Shown: one piece after another, positions 6,772-14,777 of the stretch
Layout: the number at the start of each line of letters is the position of its first letter
Numbering within the stretch: the stretch's first letter is position 1
Origin: Syntrophaceae bacterium UBA4059
GTDB lineage: Bacteria > Desulfobacterota > Syntrophia > Syntrophales > Smithellaceae
Reading direction: 5' to 3'
DNA: 19,708 nucleotides
Assembly: GCA_002382045.1 (NCBI GenBank)
Contig: DFZJ01000092.1
Coordinates: forward strand, 14,847 to 34,554
Made by a program: the position numbers and the translations under genes
Notes under the pieces: model-generated
Database searches by the model: none
Told to the model about the DNA's origin: nothing
The model's input: the letters and a program-made list of their open reading frames with translations, nothing else

Positions 6772-9624
6772 ATGGATCTGATAAAAATCAAGGGCGCGGC
6801 CCAGCATAATCTCAAGCACGTCAGCCTGGACATTCCCCGCGACAAACTGGTGGTCATCACCGGCGTCTCAGGCTCCGGCAAGTCTTCTCTGGCCTTTGAC
6901 ACCATTTACGCCGAAGGCCAGCGCCGTTATGTCGAGTCGCTCTCCACTTACGCGCGCCAGTTTATCGGCCAGATGGACAAGCCGGATGTGGAATCCATCG
7001 AGGGCCTCTCGCCCGCGATTGCCATCGAACAGCGCGCAGCCAGCCACAACCCGCGCTCCACCGTGGGCACGGTCACTGAAATTTACGACTATTTTCGTCT
7101 GCTTTTCGCCGGCATCGGCGTCTGCCACTGTCACCGTTGCGGACGCGAGATTCAGTCACAAACCATCGACAGCATTGTGCAAAGCGTGCTTGACCTGCCC
7201 CAAGGCTCGCGTTTCAGCGTCCTGTCGCCGATGGTGCGGGGCAAAAAAGGCGAGTTTGCCAAAGAATTGAAAAAGCTCCAGAAGGAAGGCTTTGCGCGTG
7301 TCCGCATTGACGGAGAAATTCGGGATCTGTCGGAAGATATGGTCCTTCAGAAGACCAGACGCCATGACATCGATCTGATCATTGACCGTCTGGTCCTGAA
7401 AGAAGGCGTCCGCAAAAGACTGCGTGACTCCGTGGAAATTGCCGCGGGTAAAAGCGACGGGCTGGTCCGGATTGTAACCGCCGACGGTTGTGAAACCCTG
7501 TACTCTGAAAAGTACGCCTGTCCCGATTGCGGCATCAGCATGGCCACGCTGGCGCCTCGCGTGTTTTCCTTCAACACGCCCTACGGCGCCTGTCCGGAAT
7601 GCAACGGCCTGGGTTCACGCATGCATTTCGCGCCCGACCTGGTGGTTCCCGACGCGGGCCTGTCCCTGCGGGAAGGCGCCATCGCGCCCTGGGCCGGACG
7701 CAACTCAATGTATTACCATAACATTCTCGATGCGCTGTCGACCCACTACAAGTTCGATATCAACATGCCGTTTAACAAGCTGCCTGAAAAAATCCGGAAG
7801 GTTCTCCTTTACGGTTCGGGAGACGAATCGATCAAATTTTATCATGACCGTCCGGACAAACGCTATTTTGCCCACAAGCCTTTTGAAGGCGCGATCAAAC
7901 AACTCGAGCGTCGCTGGCGGGAAACCACGTCCACCGCCATTCGCAATGATCTGGCGCGCTACATTGATTTAAGGCCCTGTGAAACGTGCGGCGGCGCGCG
8001 GCTCAAAAAAGAAAGCCTGGCCGTCACGGTCGGCGGTAAAAACATTTACGACCTCTGCCTGATGTCCATCCGCGAATGTTTTGACTTTTTTCAGACCCTG
8101 AATCTCTCGGCGCAGGAAATGCTGATTACCGAGCGCATTCTCAAGGAGATCAAAAGCAGGCTGACGTTTTTGCTCAATGTCGGCATGGATTATCTCAACC
8201 TGGCGCGCACAACTTCCACGCTTTCCGGCGGGGAGTCCCAGCGCATCCGCCTGGCCACGCAAATCGGCTCCGGCCTGATGGGCGTTTTGTATGTACTCGA
8301 TGAGCCGACCGTCGGCCTGCACCAGAAAGATAATCTGCGGCTGATTGACACCCTCAAACAACTGCGCGACATGGGCAACACCGTGCTGGTGGTGGAACAC
8401 GACGCCGACATGATGCTGGCCTGCGACCATATTGTGGACATGGGGCCGGGCGCCGGTACCGAGGGCGGTGAAGTTATTTTTCAAGGGTCGCCTGCCGAAG
8501 TCCTGGTCAGTGAAACCTCGCTGACCGGAAAATTTTTGTCCGGCAGAGAAACCATCGCCCTGCCCGCCAGAAGACGCCCCGCTCAGGGCCGTCATATTAT
8601 CCTGGAAGGCGCGTCGCAAAATAATCTCCGGAATATTGATATTAAAATCCCCACGGGCGTTATGACCGCCGTGACCGGCGTGTCCGGTTCCGGCAAAAGC
8701 ACGATGGTCATTGAAACCCTTTACAAAGTCATGGCACGCCGCCTTAATCAACACACGGGCGGCATGGGGAAAATCAGGAAAATCAAGGATCTGGGCAATA
8801 TTGAACGGGTCATTATGATTAATCAGCAGCCCATCGGACGGACCCCCAGGTCCAATCCCGTCACCTATACGGGCATCTTTTCTTTTATCCGCGACCTTTT
8901 CACAGGGCTCCCCGAAGCGCGCGTGCGCGGCTATAAACCGGGACGTTTCAGCTTCAACGTGAAAGGCGGACGGTGTGAAGCCTGCGAAGGAAACGGGCTG
9001 ATTAAAATTGAAATGCATTTTCTGCCGGATGTTTATGTCACCTGTGATGTCTGCCACGGCAAACGCTTCAATGCGGACACGCTGGATGTCAAATACAAGG
9101 ACCAGAGCATTGCCGACATCCTGGATATGACCGTCCAGCAGGCGCTGGCTTTTTTCGCCAACATCCCTTCCATCAAAACGCACCTGCAGTTGCTTTGCGA
9201 TGTCGGACTGGGATATATCCGACTGGGGCAGTCTGCCACCACCCTGTCCGGAGGCGAGGCGCAACGGATTAAACTGGCCCGCGAGCTGGGCAAAAGGACC
9301 AACAGTAACACGCTGTACATTCTGGATGAGCCGACCATCGGATTGCATTTTGCGGACATACAAAAATTGCTCGACGTTCTGATGCGTCTGGTGGATATGG
9401 GAAATACCATGGTGGTCATTGAACACAATCTGGATATCATTAAGAGCGCGGATCATGTGATCGATCTCGGCCCCGGCGGCGGCCCCGGCGGCGGACGGAT
9501 TATCGCGTCGGGCACGGTAGAGGAAGTGGCGCAAAATGAACAGTCTGCCACCGGCCAGTTTTTAAGAAAAATTCTTGATGACCGGAAAAAACGGGCGGCG
9601 GATCAAACCGGTCCTGTTGGATGA
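6772..9624 (+). CDS. uvrA: Excinuclease ABC subunit A (UvrA)
   Basis: UvrA is the damage-sensing ATPase of nucleotide excision repair. It forms a dimer that loads UvrB and is recruited by Mfd, encoded upstream. The 950-residue protein is full length (E. coli 940). ABC module I has Walker A GVSGSGKSS (residues 31-39), a zinc-binding insertion (CPDCG and CPECNGLG), signature LSGGESQR (about 484) and Walker B LYVLDEPTVGLH. Module II has Walker A GVSGSGKST (about 636), the DNA-binding zinc module (CEACEGNG and CDVCHGKRF), signature LSGGEAQR (about 825) and LYILDEPTIGLH. All key residues are present. The ATG at 6772 gives the expected N-terminus, IKIKGAAQHNLK, but has only a weak Shine-Dalgarno. 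Its TGA overlaps the ATG of the small frame at 9621. Confidence 0.98.
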   Translation: MDLIKIKGAAQHNLKHVSLDIPRDKLVVITGVSGSGKSSLAFDTIYAEGQRRYVESLSTYARQFIGQMDKPDVESIEGLSPAIAIEQRAASHNPRSTVGTVTEIYDYFRLLFAGIGVCHCHRCGREIQSQTIDSIVQSVLDLPQGSRFSVLSPMVRGKKGEFAKELKKLQKEGFARVRIDGEIRDLSEDMVLQKTRRHDIDLIIDRLVLKEGVRKRLRDSVEIAAGKSDGLVRIVTADGCETLYSEKYACPDCGISMATLAPRVFSFNTPYGACPECNGLGSRMHFAPDLVVPDAGLSLREGAIAPWAGRNSMYYHNILDALSTHYKFDINMPFNKLPEKIRKVLLYGSGDESIKFYHDRPDKRYFAHKPFEGAIKQLERRWRETTSTAIRNDLARYIDLRPCETCGGARLKKESLAVTVGGKNIYDLCLMSIRECFDFFQTLNLSAQEMLITERILKEIKSRLTFLLNVGMDYLNLARTTSTLSGGESQRIRLATQIGSGLMGVLYVLDEPTVGLHQKDNLRLIDTLKQLRDMGNTVLVVEHDADMMLACDHIVDMGPGAGTEGGEVIFQGSPAEVLVSETSLTGKFLSGRETIALPARRRPAQGRHIILEGASQNNLRNIDIKIPTGVMTAVTGVSGSGKSTMVIETLYKVMARRLNQHTGGMGKIRKIKDLGNIERVIMINQQPIGRTPRSNPVTYTGIFSFIRDLFTGLPEARVRGYKPGRFSFNVKGGRCEACEGNGLIKIEMHFLPDVYVTCDVCHGKRFNADTLDVKYKDQSIADILDMTVQQALAFFANIPSIKTHLQLLCDVGLGYIRLGQSATTLSGGEAQRIKLARELGKRTNSNTLYILDEPTIGLHFADIQKLLDVLMRLVDMGNTMVVIEHNLDIIKSADHVIDLGPGGGPGGGRIIASGTVEEVAQNEQSATGQFLRKILDDRKKRAADQTGPVG

Positions 9625-9749
9625 CGATCATCCTCTCCGTTTTTCTGCTTTTTTTATTCGGCATGTTCTGCTATCCTGAAACACGTCGGGTTCCACAGCA
9701 AAGCGCCAGAATGACAGGAATCAAATATTTATCGAGGCGATGGACTTAA
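9621..9749 (+). CDS. Possible 42-residue membrane peptide overlapping uvrA
   Basis: An ATG overlaps the uvrA stop in an ATGA arrangement, the usual mark of translational coupling. The frame ends with TAA 4 bases before the ATG of the HD-GYP regulator, so it exactly fills the gap. The product starts MTIILSVFLLFLFGMF, one strongly hydrophobic segment, then Cys17 and a basic tail rich in Arg and Gln. The segment before the Cys is not a good lipobox. No family is recognised. It may be a real small inner-membrane peptide, or simply spacer that carries translation from uvrA to the next gene. The exact fit at both ends is the main support. Confidence 0.4.
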   Translation: MTIILSVFLLFLFGMFCYPETRRVPQQSARMTGIKYLSRRWT

Positions 9750-9753
9750 TCCT

Positions 9754-10899
9754 ATGAATTCATTTCCGATCACACCATTACAGCTCCGGCATTCGATCTT
9801 GATTATTGATGATGAAGAAGCCATTCTGGATATAATGACCATGACGCTGGCGGATGAAGGGTATGATCTGCGGACGGCCAGCTCCGCAAAAGAAGGGCTC
9901 CGGATATTAAAAGAATCGCCGGATTTCTCCCTGATTATCTCCGATCAGATGATGCCGGGCATGACGGGCGTAGAATTTTTCACTCAGGCCCGGCAGATCT
10001 GCCCCAACGCCATGCGGGTATTGCTGACCGGTTATGCCGACATCGAGGCGATCATCCAGGCCATCAACAGCGGCGGCATTCATCTATATCTCACCAAACC
10101 GTGGCACCGTGATGAGCTGCTTTTTTCCATCAACCAGATGCTGTCTAAAGCGGAGCTGCTTATCGAGAACCGGCGGCTGGATGAACTGGTCAAAAAACAA
10201 AATAAGGAACTGATTGATCTGAACAGGCATCTGGAAGAAAAAGTGCGCCTCAAAACGCTGCATCTGGCCCAACGGGCGGAAGAACTCAAAGCCAGCCATG
10301 ACAAGATTCAGCTGATTCTGGAAGGGACGGTGCTGGTCATATCCAAAATTGTGGAAAGCCGCGATCCCTATACGGCAGGCCATGAGCAGCAGGTCGCCAG
10401 AATCGCCTGTATCATCGCGCGAAAAATGGCTCTGCCGGAAGACCAGATTGAGGCCATTCGGATTGCCGGGTTGCTTCACGACATCGGCAAAATAGCCGTT
10501 CCGGCCGAGATTCTGACCAAACCGGGACAATTAAGCCGCCTGGAAATGGAGATGGTAAAAACCCATTCTCAAAATGCGTATGATATTCTCAAAAACATCG
10601 TGGTCCCCTATCCGATCGCGCAGATTATTTTACAGCATCATGAAAGGATGGACGGTTCCGGTTATCCGCAGGGATTAAAAGGAGAAGATATCTTCCTGGA
10701 GGCGCGCATCATCGGCCTCGCCGACGTGATCGAAGCCATGTCCGCCCACCGCCCATACCGCGCCGCGTTGGGCATTGAAGCCGCCATTGAAGAAATCACC
10801 AAACACCGCGGCGCCCTTTACGACGCAAACATCGTTGATGTCTGCCTCGATATTTATTCCGCCGAAGGCCAAAAAGGATTTCTGGAAGAGCACGTCTGA
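9754..10899 (+). CDS. Response regulator with REC and HD-GYP domains (RpfG-like)
   Basis: The 381-residue protein begins with a receiver domain (about residues 13-130) having acidic residues D19-D20-E21, phospho-acceptor D64 in ISDQMMPGMTG, and K115 in LTKPWH. A charged coiled-coil linker (about 131-190) joins it to an HD-GYP domain (about 195-370). This domain has DPYTAGH, HDIGKIAVP (H242, D243), HHERMDGSGYP (295-305, intact GYP) and GLADVIEAMSAHRPYR. Intact HD-GYP proteins of this kind usually hydrolyse cyclic di-GMP, and phosphorylation of the receiver by a histidine kinase would control activity. No partner kinase is intact in the window. A decayed sigma-54 activator/receiver follows downstream, suggesting a formerly larger signalling locus. 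Confidence 0.93.
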   Translation: MNSFPITPLQLRHSILIIDDEEAILDIMTMTLADEGYDLRTASSAKEGLRILKESPDFSLIISDQMMPGMTGVEFFTQARQICPNAMRVLLTGYADIEAIIQAINSGGIHLYLTKPWHRDELLFSINQMLSKAELLIENRRLDELVKKQNKELIDLNRHLEEKVRLKTLHLAQRAEELKASHDKIQLILEGTVLVISKIVESRDPYTAGHEQQVARIACIIARKMALPEDQIEAIRIAGLLHDIGKIAVPAEILTKPGQLSRLEMEMVKTHSQNAYDILKNIVVPYPIAQIILQHHERMDGSGYPQGLKGEDIFLEARIIGLADVIEAMSAHRPYRAALGIEAAIEEITKHRGALYDANIVDVCLDIYSAEGQKGFLEEHV

Positions 10900-11024
10900 A
10901 CCCTGGCTAAAAGAGTTCGACATTATCGCCCAACGCATCTCCACCGCCGGCCCAGGAAGTCTCCACCGGGGGGCGTGACTTTTTCCATCTGGACTGCGGC
11001 GATGACCGGAATTGATTTTTCAAC

Positions 11025-11426
11025 ATGTCCTGCCACAGAAGCCAGATGCGTCGCATGCACACGCGCATTAAGCGCCAGTCGCTGCATTTGAAACCGGCAC
11101 GGGAAAAGAACTGTTTGCCTGGGCCATCCATCAGAATTCGGAACGATCCAGCAAAAATTTTGTCATTGTGGATTGCACCATTTTGACGGAAACGCTGGTG
11201 GAAGGCATGCTTTTCAGACATGACCCTCCCGAAAATGACCGGTATTGATCTCTCCCGGAAAATTCTGCAGATCCGTCCGGACATTCCCATTATCCTGTGC
11301 TCAGGACTCCGTGAACCCGGTACGGAAGAGCAGGCCAATGCCCTGGGGATCAAGTCCTGTCTTACAAAACCACTGACCCGGAGAGAACTGGCCTTGCTAA
11401 TCCGGGAAGCGCTGGATGGAAAATGA
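11025..11426 (+). pseudogene. Decayed sigma-54 activator / receiver remnant
   Basis: Pieces of a signalling protein are readable but scattered over frames. From 11025 one frame gives SQMRRMHTRIKRQSLHL, like the segment before the Walker A of NtrC-type AAA+ domains. From 11090 a second frame gives ETGTGKELFAWAIHQNSER followed by NFVIVDCTILTETLVEGMLF, a clear degraded match to the Walker A and following strand of sigma-54 activators. From 11220 a third piece, back in the first frame, gives DMTLPKMTGIDLSRKIL, IPIILCSG and LTKP, the second half of a receiver domain, ending at 11426. The GAFTGA region, the rest of the AAA+ domain and any DNA-binding domain are missing. An ORF of 68 residues (11220-11426) survives but lacks the first half of a receiver. 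At least one frameshift and large deletions are needed. Confidence 0.75.
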
Positions 11427-11501
11427 GCAGAAATGATCCGGCCTGTCTGGAAATGGAAATGAGGGAAATGGATGGATGAGGAACGCCTGACACCTTACGC
11501 T

Positions 11502-12149
11502 TCACGGCTGATAAAGGTTGTTCGCCCCGACATAGTGGATCACCGCATCCGGTGTCAGGTACTGGATGGATTGACCCTGTTGAACGCTGTCCCGGATATC
11601 CGACGCGGAAATATCCAGAAAGGTGGTCTTGCGGAAAAATACGCCTTTCCCTCCGGGATGGATGAAACCATCGCGCCCCTCGGCATAAACATACGTTGAG
11701 GCAAGCTCCCGGGGCAGGATATTTTCCAGTCTCCCGTTTTTATAACCGGGACGCGTCATCACGGCGAAGTGGCAAAGCCCCAGGAGTGTTTCCCATTCGC
11801 GCCAGGTGGTAATCGCGTCAAATGCGTCCTGGCCGGTGATGAAATACAATTCCAGATTTTTATCACGCGAATCTAAAAAATACCGGACGGTATCAATGGA
11901 ATAGGATTTTCCCTGCCTTGAGAATTCCACATCCGAAACAGAAAAGGAATTGTTGCCCGCAATGGCCAGTTTGACCATTTGCAGGCGATGTTCAAAGGGC
12001 GTGATGACGCGCCCCGTCTTATGCGGCGGATTGGCTGCGGGAATAAAGATCACGCGGTCCAGATTCAGAAGAATGATCAGTTCCTGGGCAGCACGCAGGT
12101 GACCGAAATGAACCGGGTCAAATGTTCCGCCGAAAAGTCCCCACTTCAT
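11502..12149 (-). CDS. nadD: Nicotinate-nucleotide adenylyltransferase NadD
   Basis: NadD transfers AMP from ATP to nicotinate mononucleotide, forming deamido-NAD, the penultimate step of NAD synthesis. The 215-residue product has the nucleotidyltransferase signature GGTFDPVHFGH (with HxGH) at residues 7-17, then IPAANPPHK, SYSIDTVRYF, ITGQDAF and the C-terminal ISASDIR, a variant of the usual ISSTxIR. Length is normal. Its ATG overlaps the proA stop by 4 bases (12146-12149), so translation is probably coupled to proA. It belongs to the same pathway as nadA at the other end of the window, though on the other strand. Confidence 0.95.
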   Translation of the reverse strand: MKWGLFGGTFDPVHFGHLRAAQELIILLNLDRVIFIPAANPPHKTGRVITPFEHRLQMVKLAIAGNNSFSVSDVEFSRQGKSYSIDTVRYFLDSRDKNLELYFITGQDAFDAITTWREWETLLGLCHFAVMTRPGYKNGRLENILPRELASTYVYAEGRDGFIHPGGKGVFFRKTTFLDISASDIRDSVQQGQSIQYLTPDAVIHYVGANNLYQP

Positions 12150-13405
12150 CCGCGAACCTGACCGTCGCCGTAAATGATAAATTTTGACGTGGTCAGTTCT
12201 TCCAGTCCCATCGGCCCGAAGGCATGAAGCTTGGTGGTGGAGATGCCGATTTCGGCGCCCAGTCCCAGTTCAAAACCGTCGGAAAAACGGGTGGAAGCGT
12301 TGACCAGCACCGTTGAAGAATTGACTTCATTCAAAAACCGCTGCGAGTTTGTATAATCTTTGGTAATGATGGATTCCGTATGCAGCGATCCGTATTTTTC
12401 AATATGCGCGATGGCCTCATCGATTCCCGACACAACCTTCACGGCCAGAATCAAATCGAGGTATTCCGCATACCAGTCCTCCTCGGTTGCCGCGTCAATA
12501 TTTTTGAGGATCTTTCTTGTCGCCTCGCAGCCCTTGAGCAGGACGCCGGCTTTTTGCAGACTATCCGCGGCCCTGGGCAAAAACGCAGGCGCAATGTCCG
12601 CATGAACCAGCAGGGTTTCCAGCGCGTTGCAGACGCCGGGCCGCTGCGCTTTGGCGTTGGTGCAGATATTCGCCGCCATGTCGATGTCGGCCGTGGCATC
12701 CACAAAGATATGACAGACACCCTTATAATGTTTGATGACGGGAATCCTGGACTGGGCCACCACGGCGCGAATCAGTTCTTCGCCACCGCGCGGGATAATC
12801 AAATCAATCTGTTCATCGAGTTGCAACATCGTCGAGACGGCCTCGCGATCGGTAAACCCAATGACCTGAATGGCTTTATCCGGCAAAGGGCTTTCCCGGA
12901 GGACGTCCTGCAAAACAGAGGCAATCGCCAGATTGGAGTGAATCGCTTCCGAACCGCCTCGCAGAATAACCGCGTTGCCCGATTTGAGGCACAAGGCGGA
13001 GGCGTCCACGGTGACATTGGGGCGCGATTCGTAGATAATGCCGATCACGCCCAGGGGAATCCGCATCCGGCCGACTAAAAGACCGTTGGGACGGCGGGAC
13101 ATGGCGGTAACGCGGCCTACCGGATCAGGCAGAGCCGCAACCTCTCTAAGCCCCTGCGCCATCGCTTCGATGGTGGCTTCTTTGAGCGACAGCCGGTCAA
13201 TCATGGCGGCCGAAAGGCCCTTTTCCCGGGCACTGGCGACATCCCGTTTATTTTCGGACAGGATCAAATCACGATGCCGGATGAGTTCATCAGCCATGCG
13301 CAAAAGGGCGGCATTTTTCAGGTTGGCCGAACATCGGGAAAGACGGCGCGATGCCGAAAGCGCATCCTCGGCTATTTTTTTTACGGCGTTATGAATATCC
13401 ATCAT
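12146..13405 (-). CDS. proA: Gamma-glutamyl phosphate reductase ProA
   Basis: ProA reduces gamma-glutamyl phosphate with NADPH to glutamate semialdehyde, the second step of proline synthesis. The 419-residue product is full length. It shows the aldehyde dehydrogenase-like fold features of the family: GLLVGRMRIPLGVIGIIYES, NAVILRGGSEA, IIPRGGEELI, the catalytic Cys259 in RPGVCNALETLLVH, and the C-terminal FGPMGLEELTTSK. Two adjacent ATGs begin the frame. AGAGGA lies just upstream, and its spacing fits the second ATG (13402) slightly better. proB is not in the window. The gene leads a two-gene unit with nadD. Confidence 0.96.
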   Translation of the reverse strand: MMDIHNAVKKIAEDALSASRRLSRCSANLKNAALLRMADELIRHRDLILSENKRDVASAREKGLSAAMIDRLSLKEATIEAMAQGLREVAALPDPVGRVTAMSRRPNGLLVGRMRIPLGVIGIIYESRPNVTVDASALCLKSGNAVILRGGSEAIHSNLAIASVLQDVLRESPLPDKAIQVIGFTDREAVSTMLQLDEQIDLIIPRGGEELIRAVVAQSRIPVIKHYKGVCHIFVDATADIDMAANICTNAKAQRPGVCNALETLLVHADIAPAFLPRAADSLQKAGVLLKGCEATRKILKNIDAATEEDWYAEYLDLILAVKVVSGIDEAIAHIEKYGSLHTESIITKDYTNSQRFLNEVNSSTVLVNASTRFSDGFELGLGAEIGISTTKLHAFGPMGLEELTTSKFIIYGDGQVRG

Positions 13406-13560
13406 TTGATCCTCTGTTTGAATATATGAAAATGACTTGCATTTTTTTTATTTATTGATAAAAACCGCATCAACTCTAAATTAAAAGAGTAGTGGTCTCA
13501 CCATTTGCATTTACAAGACAAAAAGATATGTGTCAAGGTCTAAGGCCTGGGTAAATTTTT
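13406..13560. promoter_or_regulatory. Divergent intergenic region between proA and the patatin gene
   Basis: This 155-base AT-rich region separates genes pointing outward, so it must hold promoters for both. It has a run of T at about 13442-13449 and a weak inverted repeat, ACTCT at 13473-13477 with AGAGT at 13486-13490. No pair of -35/-10 hexamers is close enough to consensus to be named. Confidence 0.4.
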
Positions 13561-14628
13561 ATGAGCCGATTGCGCATTAAAGCGGGGAAAAAAGCTTACG
13601 AAATGATTAAAGACGGCGGCTTCAACTTTGACGCCGTTTCCGCGTATTACGGAGCGGCCGTAGGGCCGCGCTGGCTTATCGCCAGCGGATTTGATCTGAC
13701 GCTTCTGACGCAAAATCTTCTGGGACGATCCAGGGCGGTGCACCTCATCGGGTCATCCGCTGGCGCCTGGCGTTTTGCCGCCTGGCTTCAACCGCAGGCT
13801 GTCGCGAGTTATCAGACATTACTCAATGCTTATATCACAGTCGGTTATACCCGAAAGGACACGCCGGCAACCATTCTGAAAAAATTCACGCACATCATGG
13901 ATGCCTACATCGAAGATGACGCACTGCCCTTTGCCCTGGCCAACAAGCGCTATCGTTTATCCGTGATCACAGCTCGGGCGCGGCATCTTGTTGCCTCCGA
14001 TAACCTCCTGCTGCAGAAAAGCGCCCTGGCCGCCTGTTATATTCTGAACTTCTTTTCCCGCAACAACCTTTACCATTTTGCCGACCGGGTTGTTTTCTAC
14101 AACGGCTCCAAACCGCCCCCGTTTTGTTTTCAGCCGCAATTCCAGGGCAAGTATGTGCGGATCAATGAAATCAATTTTAAATACGCGGTCATGGCGTCCG
14201 GCGCGATTCCACTGGTTGTTGCCGGGGTCGAAAATATTTTCGGCGCGCCCCGGGGCGTTTATCGCGACGGCGGTTTAATTGATTATCACCTGTCGCATCA
14301 GTTTGCCGCGAGGGAAAACGACCTGGTGCTTTTTTTCCATCATCAGGAACGTATTATTCCCGGCTGGCTGGACAAAAAAATTAAGCGACGCGTTCCGGAT
14401 GAACAGACGCTGAATAATGTTGTGATGGTTTTTCCGTCGCAAAGTTTTATTGATAAACTGCCGGGCGAAAAAGTGCCGGATCGCGACGACTTTCTGACTT
14501 ACATGGACAAAGATAAAGAGCGGATTGCCCACTGGCATAAAGCGGTGGAATTATCCGCGCCGCTGGGCGAGGATTTTCTGGAACTGGTGGAAAGCGGAAA
14601 AATCAGGGATGTCGTGGAAAAGATGTAG
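13561..14628 (+). CDS. Patatin-like phospholipase family protein
   Basis: The 355-residue product has the Ser-Asp dyad of patatin-fold hydrolases. GSSAG (64-68, with Ser66 as nucleophile) lies in LIGSSAGAWR, and DGG (236-238, Asp236) in VYRDGGLIDYH. The block FKYAVMASGAIPLVV before the Asp is typical of patatins. The canonical glycine-rich oxyanion motif GGGxRG is replaced by GAAVGPRW (31-38), as in a divergent subgroup. Such enzymes cleave acyl ester bonds in lipids; the substrate here is unknown. No signal peptide or membrane segment is seen, so it is probably cytoplasmic or peripheral. The ATG at 13561 has only a poor Shine-Dalgarno. It is followed by the GGTTCA repeat cluster rather than a clear terminator. 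Confidence 0.82.
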   Translation: MSRLRIKAGKKAYEMIKDGGFNFDAVSAYYGAAVGPRWLIASGFDLTLLTQNLLGRSRAVHLIGSSAGAWRFAAWLQPQAVASYQTLLNAYITVGYTRKDTPATILKKFTHIMDAYIEDDALPFALANKRYRLSVITARARHLVASDNLLLQKSALAACYILNFFSRNNLYHFADRVVFYNGSKPPPFCFQPQFQGKYVRINEINFKYAVMASGAIPLVVAGVENIFGAPRGVYRDGGLIDYHLSHQFAARENDLVLFFHHQERIIPGWLDKKIKRRVPDEQTLNNVVMVFPSQSFIDKLPGEKVPDRDDFLTYMDKDKERIAHWHKAVELSAPLGEDFLELVESGKIRDVVEKM

Positions 14629-14640
14629 GGAACCGGAAAA

Positions 14641-14730
14641 GGTTCAACGGTTCAGTGGTTCACCACCTGATCACCTGAAGGTCACGCGAGGTGGCAGGCG
14701 GTTCAGCGGTTCACGGTTCAGCGGTTCATA
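14641..14730 (+). repeat. GGTTCA-type repeat clusters between the patatin and radical SAM genes
   Basis: Two GGTTCA clusters, at 14641-14663 and 14700-14729, flank a 36-base GC-rich segment that contains related CACCTGA-type words. The units differ only in the one or two bases between GGTTCA words. Immediately downstream (14729-14762) is another imperfect duplication, in which ACCCTTTCAGGGCAC is followed by ACCCTTGCGGGGCAC. This gap of about 150 bases otherwise contains no gene. It is the same family as at 1-26 and 132-180, about 14.5 kb away. Confidence 0.8.
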
Positions 14731-14777
14731 CCCTTTCAGGGCACGCGTACCCTTGCGGGGCACATCGGTTTAAAATA

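Noticed and set aside
7969..9534. Long (521-residue) open frame on the - strand
   Set aside because: It lies entirely inside uvrA on the opposite strand, is His/Gln/Gly-rich with no domain, and is an antisense shadow of a GC-rich gene.
10907..11353. 148-residue open frame on the - strand
   Set aside because: It is antisense to readable sigma-54 activator and receiver pieces and has no domain features of its own.
12380..13078. 232-residue open frame on the + strand
   Set aside because: Antisense to the conserved core of proA, with no recognisable motifs.
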